Positions 15,528-22,990 of a DNA stretch of 51,478 nt are shown in pieces. Source of the DNA: Clostridiales bacterium (GTDB lineage: Bacteria > Bacillota > Clostridia > Oscillospirales > Acutalibacteraceae); the NCBI GenBank assembly GCA_019419895.1, contig JAHZIE010000001.1:31512-82989 (forward strand), read 5' to 3'. The position numbers and the translations under genes are program-made. Every line of letters begins with the position of its first letter. The stretch's first letter is position 1. The notes beneath the pieces were generated by a model. That model saw only the letters and a list, made by a program, of their open reading frames with translations. It had not been told where the DNA came from and ran no database searches.

Positions 15528-16037
15528 TTAATCCTTCCGGCTGGAAGACGGCTTTGTAACTGAGGAACCCTTCTCTATGGCGGTGACTCCGGTACGGACC
15601 ACTTCCCGCAGCCCGTAAGGACGCAGAAGGGAGATCAAATGCTCGTTCCTCTCGCTTGTTTCAGCGGATTCAATGGTCAGGGAGGAGGGAGAAACGTCCA
15701 CCACGTTGGCGCCCATCAGCTCGGCTATTTTCATAATCTCCAGACGGGACTTAGAGGGGCTGTTGACCTTGATGAAGCACAGCTCCCGGCTGAGGTATTC
15801 CCCCTCCGGCAGGGTTTTTACCTTAATGACGGGGATGACCTTATTCAGCTGCTTTTCCACCTGTTCCACAATATAATCATCCCCGTTGACCACAATGGTG
15901 ATGCGGGAAATTCCAGGATCTTCCGTCACTCCGACGGAGAGGCTTTCAATATTAAATCCACGGCGGGAAAACAGGCCGGACACCTTGGAAAGGACACCCG
16001 CGTGGTTTTCCACCAAAACGGAAATGGTATGTTTCAT
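15528..16037 (-). CDS. ilvN: Acetolactate synthase small (regulatory) subunit
   Basis: The 169-residue protein has an N-terminal ACT domain (TISVLVENHAGVLSKVSGLF, then GFNIESLSVGVTEDPGISR) that binds valine for feedback control in this family, and the usual C-terminal half (LCFIKVNSPSKSRLEIMKIAELMGANVVDVSPSSLTIE). It activates and regulates the catalytic subunit encoded 36 bases upstream. The length is typical. Start ATG at 16037 has GAAAGG-type sequence upstream. Confidence 0.96.
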   Translation of the reverse strand: MKHTISVLVENHAGVLSKVSGLFSRRGFNIESLSVGVTEDPGISRITIVVNGDDYIVEQVEKQLNKVIPVIKVKTLPEGEYLSRELCFIKVNSPSKSRLEIMKIAELMGANVVDVSPSSLTIESAETSERNEHLISLLRPYGLREVVRTGVTAIEKGSSVTKPSSSRKD

Positions 16038-16073
16038 AAAGCTTTCCTTCCTTTCTCATGCCGCTGGAGCCGC

Positions 16074-17693
16074 TTATTTGGATGGCATGTCGGGATTGAC
16101 ATTGCAAACCAGAAGATAAGCGCCCTTATGGGACAGCATGGCGTCAATGGCGCCGTCGATTTGGGAGTCGTCGTTTATTTCCTGAGCGGCGATCCCGTAG
16201 GCCCCCGCCAGGGCGACAAAGTCGGGTGTGCCGTCCAGAAGGGTGGCGCTGTGCCGGCCACCATAAAGGTTATCCTGAAGTTCCCGCACCATTCCGAGCC
16301 GCGCGTTGCGCATAACGACGATTTTCACATCGATGCGGTTCTGGCAGATCGTGCCAAGCTCATTGAAGCTCATTTGGAAGGAACCGTCGCCGCAGACCGC
16401 TACAACCTGACGCTGGGGCTTGGCCAGCTTGGCCCCTATGGCGGCCGGAACAGAATACCCCATGGTGCCGAGGCCGCCGCTGGTGAGGAAACGGCCCTCT
16501 TTCACCTGGAAATGGTTGGCCGACCAGATCTGGTTTTGCCCGACATCAGCCACATAAACAGATTTCTCCGGCAGCTTCTCGGAAAGGGTGAGGATAAAGC
16601 GTTTGGGATTCACATAGCCCTCTACGGAAGGGGGACAGGAGATGTTTTCCTTCCAGCTTTGCACCTCGTCCAGCCAGGCCTGCGGCGCCTGATAGGAGAT
16701 CTTTTCCGTCAGGCTGCCCAGGACGGAACGGATATCTCCCACGATGGGCATATCCGCCTTCATATTTTTCCCGATTTCAGCGGGATCGATATCAATATGG
16801 ATGACCTTGGCCTTTTCGGTGATCTGTCCCGGCGCGGCCATGGCGCGATCCCCCACCCTGGCGCCGCAGAGAATGAGCAGGTCGGCGCCGTGGATGGCCT
16901 TATTGGCGGCACGAACGCCGTGAGAGCCCAGCATGCCGAGATAGAGGGGGTGCCTGCTGGGAAAAATGCCGATTCCCATCATGGTGGATACCACGGGAAT
17001 GCTGGTCTTTTGGGTAAACTGCATCAGTTCCCGGCGGGCATTGGAGGAGACAACGCCTCCCCCGGCGCAGATGACCGGGCGTTTCGCTGACGCAAGCAGC
17101 TCAACAGCCTTTCTGATCTGTAAGGGATGTCCGGTGATCCGGGGCTTATATCCGATGATTTCGGCCTTCTGGGGATAGATGAATTCAGGAATTTCATTGG
17201 TCTGCATATCGATGGGAATATCAATCAGGACCGGTCCCGGCCGTCCAGTGGAAGCCAAATGGAAGGCTTCTTTAAAAATACGGGGGAGATCCTCGGTCCG
17301 TTTGACAAGATAGGAATGTTTGGTAAAGGGCTCGCAGGCGCCGGTGATGTCCACTTCCTGAAAGACGTCGCGTCCAAGCAGATCGCTGCGCACCTGGCCG
17401 GTGATGGCCACCATGGGGATGGAATCCAGATAGGCGGTGGCGAGGGCGGTGATCAAATTGGTAGCACCGGGGCCGGAGGTGGCGACGCAGACGCCCGCCT
17501 TTCCCGATACACGGGCGTAACCGCTGGCGGCATGTCCGGCGTTTTGTTCCTGACGGACAAGGATATGGGTAATCTGGGAACCTTTGTAAAGCTCATCATA
17601 AAATGGACAAATGGCCGCGCCTGGATAACCGAAGACGACAGACACGCCCTCGTTTTCCAAGCATTTGACCATAATTTCAGCACCGCTAATCAT
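16074..17693 (-). CDS. ilvB: Acetolactate synthase large (catalytic) subunit
   Basis: The 539-residue thiamine-diphosphate enzyme condenses two pyruvates, or pyruvate with 2-ketobutyrate, in the first step of branched-chain amino acid synthesis. Visible landmarks are VRQEQNAGHAASGYARVSGK with the catalytic Glu, the central FAD-type domain, and the ThDP motif starting GDGSFQMSFNELGT with its closing Asn. Where anabolic enzymes typically read MVRQWQ, this reads MVRELQ, so the Trp linked to 2-ketobutyrate preference and herbicide binding is Leu. Start ATG at 17693 has AAGGGGG upstream; the promoter at 17735-17763 leaves only about 35 bases of leader, so no T-box or attenuator is present. Confidence 0.97.
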   Translation of the reverse strand: MISGAEIMVKCLENEGVSVVFGYPGAAICPFYDELYKGSQITHILVRQEQNAGHAASGYARVSGKAGVCVATSGPGATNLITALATAYLDSIPMVAITGQVRSDLLGRDVFQEVDITGACEPFTKHSYLVKRTEDLPRIFKEAFHLASTGRPGPVLIDIPIDMQTNEIPEFIYPQKAEIIGYKPRITGHPLQIRKAVELLASAKRPVICAGGGVVSSNARRELMQFTQKTSIPVVSTMMGIGIFPSRHPLYLGMLGSHGVRAANKAIHGADLLILCGARVGDRAMAAPGQITEKAKVIHIDIDPAEIGKNMKADMPIVGDIRSVLGSLTEKISYQAPQAWLDEVQSWKENISCPPSVEGYVNPKRFILTLSEKLPEKSVYVADVGQNQIWSANHFQVKEGRFLTSGGLGTMGYSVPAAIGAKLAKPQRQVVAVCGDGSFQMSFNELGTICQNRIDVKIVVMRNARLGMVRELQDNLYGGRHSATLLDGTPDFVALAGAYGIAAQEINDDSQIDGAIDAMLSHKGAYLLVCNVNPDMPSK

Positions 17694-17734
17694 AGGCGTT
17701 TGCCCCCTTCGCAGAATAAAAAGAATTTCATTTT

Positions 17735-17763
17735 ATTATAAGCTTTTTTGGCGGCCCCGTCAA
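17735..17763 (-). promoter_or_regulatory. Sigma-A promoter of ilvBNC
   Basis: On the minus strand TTGACG (17758-17763) and TATAAT (17735-17740), spacer 17 bases. Confidence 0.9.
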
Positions 17764-17966
17764 TATAAAGGGGCCTGTCCTAATGATTGGAAGGGGGCAG
17801 GGGGAAGTGAGGCGAGGAATGGGAAACCGCGCGCGTCCCACGTCCGTCGGTGGAATCGCGGCAGTCAGGGCGGAACAGCGGGACGAGAATGGGGCGCGAA
17901 TAAATTGGGAAAGGTAAAAGGAGGCGGAAAGGCTGAAAAATAATTTCAGAAAATTTCAAAAAGGTC
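17764..17966. other. Spacer upstream of ilvB and the candidate RNA
   Basis: GC-rich and gene-free. CGTCCC (about 17835) and GGGACG (about 17880) could close a 50-base hairpin, and GGTGGAATCGCGG inside it resembles the T-box bulge sequence by one mismatch, but no terminator or target gene follows at a suitable distance, so I do not call a T-box. Confidence 0.4.
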
Positions 17967-17995
17967 TTTACATTCCCGGCCACAAAGGGTATGAT
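17967..17995 (+). promoter_or_regulatory. Sigma-A promoter of a candidate non-coding RNA
   Basis: TTTACA (17967-17972) and TATGAT (17990-17995) are 17 bases apart. No coding frame follows within 500 bases. Confidence 0.7.
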
Positions 17996-18001
17996 GATAT
18001 C

Positions 18002-18168
18002 CGTAAAAAACAGGGTGAATTCAGGAAGCTTTTCCAGAACCCCCTGGATATAAGAGGCGCTCCATCCCCGGCATATTTACAACCTGGTCTTTCGGCGGCA
18101 TTTCGGCGGCATGATGAATTTTGTGGAAGTAAATAGCCGTTACTGAGGTATGGAGCGCCTTCTTTTTG
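18002..18168 (+). ncRNA. Candidate structured non-coding RNA, about 165 nucleotides, family not recognised
   Basis: Between a good promoter (17967-17995) and a T-rich end (TTCTTTTT at 18160-18167) there is no open reading frame of note, but strong structure. CAGGG (18011) pairs with CCCTG (about 18041) enclosing a small hairpin. GGCGCTCCAT (18056-18065) pairs perfectly with ATGGAGCGCC (18150-18159), and just inside CGGC..ATTTAC pairs with GTAAAT.GCCG, leaving a GC-rich apical part with GGCGGCATTTCGGCGGCAT. The outer stem plus the T tract would act as terminator. I compared it by eye with 6S RNA, SRP RNA and T-box patterns without a match. Function unknown. Confidence 0.55.
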
Positions 18169-18505
18169 GTGAGGAATCCATCGGTTAAGCCGCCGGAGAC
18201 GGGTGGAACAAGAGTGTTTGCTTTAAGCGGCGGGGAAAGGGATCGCCGGATAGTAAGCGATTGGCAATAGAAACCGGCCTAAACCCGGGGTCTCTTGTTA
18301 CGGGCTGAGCTCAAGAGATTCAAATAAAAGAAAGTTTGGCGCGGCTTGAGACACATAATCGTAATGCCTTTATGAGGTTGATCCGCTAGGTTAGCCGGGC
18401 GATTGTGATTCTGGAATCCTGATAAGTGAAATACAATTAGTTGTTAGTTTGGAAATTAATACAATTAGTATAAATAATAGAATTGAATATCCGGGTGATA
18501 AAACC
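18169..18505 (+). other. Leader-like region before the MFS gene with alternative pairings
   Basis: No gene. AACAAGAG (18207-18214) can pair with CTCTTGTT (18292-18299), while the overlapping TCTCTTG (18291-18297) can pair instead with CAAGAGA (18312-18318). The two pairings exclude each other, as in attenuators, but no T run follows. Sequence CGGGGTCTC...GCTGAG and later TTGATCCG recalls the TPP riboswitch, but spacing and core do not fit. Confidence 0.35.
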
Positions 18506-19936
18506 ATGAAAAAAATGAAAACGGCCTTTTCCAACCGCAGACCGCATTTTTCCGGGTTCTCCAACGTGGGGGAGACGTTCCGGAACGCCTTCAGAGACAA
18601 CGGCGACAATCTGGCGCCCAACCGCCGGAACATTATCAGAGGTACTATTTTTAATAATATGCTGGTCCAGATGACCGGCGGCGTTTTCTTTACGGGGCTG
18701 ATATTGATTCTCCTCCAAAATGAGGAGGAAACCGTCCGGAATACTTATCTTGGCAATATGGCGACCCTTCAGCTGCTGTGCGGCATGTTTCAGCTGGCGG
18801 CTCCTTTCTTTGTGGAAAAAATGAGGCGGCGCAGGGGTTTTGTCCTCACCTTCCGGCTTTTATACCATGTCGTTAATATTGTTGTCCTCGCGGTGATCCC
18901 CCTGCTGCCCCTTCCTTCTTTGACAAAGGCGGATCTCTTTATGTGGATGGTGGTTCTCATGACCGCCTCCAACGCCTTGGCAACCCCTCCCCTGAGCGCT
19001 TGGCATCTCCACAGCCTGACGGAAAGCCGCCGGGGCGACTTCTTTGCCATTCAAAGTATGATCCTCCCATGTATCAATACAGTGACGGCCTTTTTATGCA
19101 GCCTTCTGATGGATGGGATGAAAATGCAGGGCAGGGAGCTGACCGCCATTTTAATTCTCAGGGGAATCGCGGTCCTGGTTGTCATGCTGGAAACCTATTC
19201 CTATTATAAAGTGTCTGAGCCCGATTATATGAAGTCGGCCCAGGTCCCCAAGCTTCGGGAGGTTCTTACCGTCCCCTTCCGCCATCCCAAATTCCTGCTC
19301 ATGGTGCTGATTGCCGTGCTGTGGGGCTTTATGGCCAATATCCCTTCCCAGTATTACGCCGCTTACCAGCTGGAGGACGCCAAGCTGACCTATACCTATA
19401 TGAATTCCGCCAATTTCCTGAATATTCCCGTCACCCTTCTGATGATCCCCTTTTGGAATAAGAGGATTCACCGTTATGGATGGCTTCCGGTTTTGTCGGT
19501 TTCCGTTTTCCTCTACGCCTTCGCCTATTTCTTCAATGGCCTGCTGACAGCCGATACCCAGTATATTTATATCGTCTCGGCGGTTTACTGCAATATGGTG
19601 GCGCCTGGCGTCACCCTGGGAATGGCCAACCTTCCCTACCTTAGGATACCTGAGCGGGGGCAGAGCAGCTGCATCGCCTTTTATAACTCTGTCGTGGCGC
19701 TGGCAAGCACCATGGGCGCGTGGGCGGGGAAATATTTTGTCCTGGCCACAGAGGGGATTTACCTGGATTTGTTTGGCCTGCATTTGAAAAACGCCGCATA
19801 CGTCAGCTTCCTCCCCTTTATCGGCACGGTGCTTTTGACCTTTATTATCCTCCTGATTTACCGTTATGACAAAAAGCACCAGGAGCCGCCCCGTGAGGAA
19901 GAAAGGGAAAATAAGAAGGTGGAAGCGGCGGTATAG
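18506..19936 (+). CDS. MFS-type transporter
   Basis: The protein of 476 residues (from ATG 18506) is hydrophobic with about 11-12 membrane helices (for example MTGGVFFTGLILILLQ, FLLMVLIAVLWGFMANIP, AAYVSFLPFIGTVLLTFIILLI) and a basic loop MRRRRGF after an early helix, as in major facilitator proteins. The C-terminus is charged (EEERENKKVEAAV). A TTG at 18449 extends the frame by 19 residues but sits in an AT-rich, promoter-like stretch; the ribosome-binding site before 18506 is weak, so the start is uncertain. The substrate is unknown; close subfamilies are uncharacterised. No terminator was found downstream. Confidence 0.8.
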   Translation: MKKMKTAFSNRRPHFSGFSNVGETFRNAFRDNGDNLAPNRRNIIRGTIFNNMLVQMTGGVFFTGLILILLQNEEETVRNTYLGNMATLQLLCGMFQLAAPFFVEKMRRRRGFVLTFRLLYHVVNIVVLAVIPLLPLPSLTKADLFMWMVVLMTASNALATPPLSAWHLHSLTESRRGDFFAIQSMILPCINTVTAFLCSLLMDGMKMQGRELTAILILRGIAVLVVMLETYSYYKVSEPDYMKSAQVPKLREVLTVPFRHPKFLLMVLIAVLWGFMANIPSQYYAAYQLEDAKLTYTYMNSANFLNIPVTLLMIPFWNKRIHRYGWLPVLSVSVFLYAFAYFFNGLLTADTQYIYIVSAVYCNMVAPGVTLGMANLPYLRIPERGQSSCIAFYNSVVALASTMGAWAGKYFVLATEGIYLDLFGLHLKNAAYVSFLPFIGTVLLTFIILLIYRYDKKHQEPPREEERENKKVEAAV

Positions 19937-20446
19937 TCCTGTTTGACTTTGCCCTTGCAATTGCTAAGATTCCCCGCTTGCGGATGGGAAAGGGAATGGG
20001 AAAATCGTATAAGGCCGCGAGCGGGATATTTGAATAATTCTTCCGATTATCGGATAGCGTCCAAATTGATAAAAGCTGGCAGGGAAAAGGAAAAGCCAAG
20101 AAATAATGAAAAGCTTCCCTTTCGGCGCTCTGTATTCCTACATGAGAAGCTCGGCAATTATTATACCCAACGCTTTTTTGCCTTCCGCCGGTTGAAGCCG
20201 GATGTCTTGCTGAACGCGGCAATAGCGCTCAAAGGGCATATACCGGAAAACATTCCAAGACGCGGAAATTTTCTGTTTCCCGCATCGCTTGCTTCTCGGC
20301 CCGTTAACGCGCAATTGCCGCTCTAGTGACAGCCTTCCGCTGTCGCAAAGCCGTCATTAGCATCTCTCTTCGCTCGCGGCTTTAAGATAATTTTTTGATC
20401 TTCCCAGCAAAGCTGAGAGATTCCGCTAAAAGTATACGATGATAAT
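19937..20446. other. Gene-free interval between MFS and gpmI genes
   Basis: About 500 bases with short frames only, none with a ribosome-binding site or recognisable content. No repeats or clear RNA signals were seen before the gpmI terminator. Confidence 0.5.
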
Positions 20447-20485
20447 AAAAAACGGCATGTCTTTTTACAGACATGCCGTTTTTTA
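20447..20485 (-). terminator. Bidirectional intrinsic terminator after gpmI
   Basis: AAAAAACGGCATGTC and GACATGCCGTTTTTT form a long stem around TTTTTACA, with T runs on both strands. It ends the glycolytic operon on the minus strand. Confidence 0.93.
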
Positions 20486-20501
20486 TTACATATTTATGGG
20501 G

Positions 20502-22016
20502 TTATTCAATAATGCTGGTGCCGTCCATTTCCTCCGGCTGCTTCAGGCCGAGAATTTTCAGCATAGTGGGCGCGATGTCCGCCAGCCTGCCGCCGGTACG
20601 GAGCTTACAGGGATAGTTGACAACACAGAAGGGCACCGGATTGGTGGTGTGGGCGGTGAAGGGGGAACCATCCTCCTCATACATCTGATCCGCGTTGCCG
20701 TGATCGGCGGTGATCAGAGCCACGCCGCCCATTTTGGTGACGGCGTCCACCACCCTGCCGACACAGGCGTCCACGGCCTCAACAGCCGCTTTGGCAGCGT
20801 CAAAGACACCTGTATGGCCAACCATATCACAGTTGGCGAAGTTGAGGATGATGACGTCATATTTGCCGCTTTCAATCCGCTCCACAACCGCGTCGGTAAC
20901 CAGATAGGCGCTCATCTCGGGCTGCAGGTCATAGGTGGCAACCTTGGGGGAGGGAATCAGGCAGCGATCCTCTCCGGGATAGACAGTTTCCACGCCGCCG
21001 TTGAAAAAGAAAGTCACATGGGCGTATTTTTCTGTTTCGGCGATGCGGAGCTGTGTCATGCCCTGGTTGGAAATATATTCTCCAAAAGTATTTTTCAGCG
21101 TCTGCGGATGGAAAGCAACCTCCACGTTGGGCATGGAAGCGTCATATTGGGTCATGCAGACAAAATGGAGAGGAAAGAAGCCGTTTTTCCGCTCAAAGCC
21201 GGTGAAATCAGGATCTACCAGGGTGCGGGTGATCTCCCTCGCGCGGTCGGGGCGGAAGTTGAAGAAGATAATGGAATCCCCGGCAGAAATTTTTCCCGCG
21301 GGATCGCATACGGTGGGAACGACAAATTCATCGGTGACCTCCTGCTGGTAAGAGGCTTCCACCGCGGCGGCGGCATCCGGGTTCTGTACCCCTTCGCCGT
21401 AAACCATGGCGGCGTAAGCCTTGCCTACCCGTTCCCAGCGGTTGTCCCTGTCCATGGCGTAGTAGCGGCCCATGACGGTGGCGATTTTTCCCGTACCGAT
21501 TTCCGCCATTTTATCCTGGCACTGGAGGATGAAATCCTTTCCCGAGGTGGGGGGAACGTCGCGTCCATCCAAAAAGGCGTGGACATAGACCTTTTCCAGG
21601 CCAAACCGTTTTGCCATTTCCAGCAGGCCGTAGAGGTGCCCGTTGTGGCTGTGAACGCCGCCGTCGGACAGCAGGCCCATGAGATGAAGGGCGCTTCCGG
21701 TTTTTTTGCAGCTTTCCATAGCGGAGGAGAGAGCTTTATTTTCAAAGAAATCTCCATCCTGGATGGATTTGGTGATGCGGGTGAGCTCCTGATAAACAAT
21801 GCGGCCGGCGCCGATATTGGTATGCCCTACCTCGCTGTTGCCCATCTGCCCGTCCGGCAGGCCGACATCCATGCCGGAAGCGCCGATCCGCGTAACGGGG
21901 TTGGAGGAAAAAATCCGGTCAATATTGGGCTTGTCCGCCGCCTTGATGGCGTTGCCCTTTTCCTCGCTCCGGCAGCCAAAGCCATCTAAAATCATCAATA
22001 TCAAAGGTTTTTTCAT
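20502..22016 (-). CDS. gpmI: 2,3-bisphosphoglycerate-independent phosphoglycerate mutase
   Basis: The 504-residue enzyme interconverts 3- and 2-phosphoglycerate in glycolysis using two metal ions. Landmarks are LMILDGFG with metal ligand Asp11, the phosphoserine nucleophile Ser61 in GQMGNSEVGH, FNFRPDRARE, and the ADHGNAD metal motif. The length is typical of the family. It is the last gene of pgk-tpiA-gpmI, 81 bases after tpiA, with a hairpin in the gap. Confidence 0.98.
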   Translation of the reverse strand: MKKPLILMILDGFGCRSEEKGNAIKAADKPNIDRIFSSNPVTRIGASGMDVGLPDGQMGNSEVGHTNIGAGRIVYQELTRITKSIQDGDFFENKALSSAMESCKKTGSALHLMGLLSDGGVHSHNGHLYGLLEMAKRFGLEKVYVHAFLDGRDVPPTSGKDFILQCQDKMAEIGTGKIATVMGRYYAMDRDNRWERVGKAYAAMVYGEGVQNPDAAAAVEASYQQEVTDEFVVPTVCDPAGKISAGDSIIFFNFRPDRAREITRTLVDPDFTGFERKNGFFPLHFVCMTQYDASMPNVEVAFHPQTLKNTFGEYISNQGMTQLRIAETEKYAHVTFFFNGGVETVYPGEDRCLIPSPKVATYDLQPEMSAYLVTDAVVERIESGKYDVIILNFANCDMVGHTGVFDAAKAAVEAVDACVGRVVDAVTKMGGVALITADHGNADQMYEEDGSPFTAHTTNPVPFCVVNYPCKLRTGGRLADIAPTMLKILGLKQPEEMDGTSIIE

Positions 22017-22042
22017 TCAGTTATCCCAGACCTTTCCGCGCT

Positions 22043-22071
22043 CGCAAAGCTCAACTGGGCTTTGCGTTTTT
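22043..22071. terminator. Intercistronic hairpin between tpiA and gpmI
   Basis: CGCAAAGC (22043-22050) and GCTTTGCG (22059-22066) form a hairpin. The T run (22067-22071) is on the plus strand, antisense to the operon, so on the coding strand this is a stem without a T tract and not a terminator for tpiA. Confidence 0.6.
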
Positions 22072-22097
22072 GCGCTGTATGTGCTTTCAGAAAGCGG

Positions 22098-22865
22098 TTA
22101 GCGGCTTGCCGCCTCAACGATGACGGAGAAATCCGCCGCCTTCAGGGAAGCGCCCCCGATCAGGCCGCCGTCCACATCTGGCTGATCCAGCAGTTCAGCC
22201 GCGTTCTTGGCGTTCATGGAACCGCCGTACTGGATGGTCATAGCGTCCCCAGCGGCTTGATCGTACAGGCCGGCGACAACGCCCCGGATGACAGAGCAGA
22301 CCTCATTGGCCTGTTCCGCGGTGGCGGTGCGTCCGGTGCCAATGGCCCACACGGGCTCATAAGCGATAATGACCTTTTTCAATTCTTCCCTGGAGACGCC
22401 CTGAAGCGCGATCTTGGTCTGCATGGCGACCAGCTCGGCTGTAATGCCCTGCTCGCGCTGCTCCAGATATTCGCCCACGCAGAGGATCACCTTGAGTCCG
22501 GCGTCCAACGCGGCGCACACACGCTTATTGACGGTCACATCGGTCTCGCCGAAATAGGTACGGCGTTCGCTGTGGCCGATGATAACATACTGAACGCCCA
22601 TGGCCGCCAGCATATCGGCGGAAATCTCTCCGGTGAAGGCGCCGGATTTTTCCCAATGGCAGTTTTCAGCGCCAACGCCGATGTTGGTGCCCTTGGTGGC
22701 CTCAAGAGCCACGCTGAGATCCACATAGGGAACGCAGACGACAACGTCGCAGGAGGCGTCCTTAACCAGAGGAGCCATCTCTTCAATCAGAGCCTTGGCC
22801 TCACAGGGGGTTTTGTTCATTTTCCAGTTGCCGGCGATAACCGCGGGACGAAGCTGCTTATTCAT
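22098..22865 (-). CDS. tpiA: Triosephosphate isomerase
   Basis: The 255-residue TIM barrel interconverts dihydroxyacetone phosphate and glyceraldehyde-3-phosphate. Catalytic groups are visible: Asn13 and Lys15 in GNWKMNK, His in IIGHSERR, Glu in AYEPVWAIGTG, and the phosphate loop QYGGSM. Start ATG at 22865 follows AAGGAG by nine bases. It lies 125 bases after pgk, and a strong hairpin in that gap suggests reduced or separate transcription. Confidence 0.98.
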   Translation of the reverse strand: MNKQLRPAVIAGNWKMNKTPCEAKALIEEMAPLVKDASCDVVVCVPYVDLSVALEATKGTNIGVGAENCHWEKSGAFTGEISADMLAAMGVQYVIIGHSERRTYFGETDVTVNKRVCAALDAGLKVILCVGEYLEQREQGITAELVAMQTKIALQGVSREELKKVIIAYEPVWAIGTGRTATAEQANEVCSVIRGVVAGLYDQAAGDAMTIQYGGSMNAKNAAELLDQPDVDGGLIGGASLKAADFSVIVEAASR

Positions 22866-22946
22866 GTTGATAATCTCCTTTTTCTATCAATGTTTAGATA
22901 AACGCCCAATTCATATCCGGGAAGAAAGCAAATTTACTTTTCTGCC

Positions 22947-22983
22947 AAAACGGGCACGGTAAAAGCTCCCGTGCCCGTTTTTT
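22947..22983. terminator. Hairpin between pgk and tpiA, possible partial terminator
   Basis: CGGGCACGG (22951-22959) and CCGTGCCCG (22969-22977) form a stem. The plus strand has six T after it, the coding (minus) strand only TTTTGG. It may cause partial termination after pgk and block antisense transcription. Confidence 0.65.
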
Positions 22984-22990
22984 GACATTC

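Noticed and set aside
17820..17890. T-box-like GGTGGAATCGCGG on the plus strand
   Set aside because: One mismatch to the core, no specifier stem visible, no terminator and no plus-strand target gene within a normal distance; ilvB itself has a short leader.
18280..18400. TPP-riboswitch-like words (CGGGGT..., GCTGAG, TTGATCCG...) before the MFS gene
   Set aside because: About 70 bases lie between GCTGAG and TTGATC where roughly 20 are expected, the ACCC element is missing, and the gene is not a thiamine gene.
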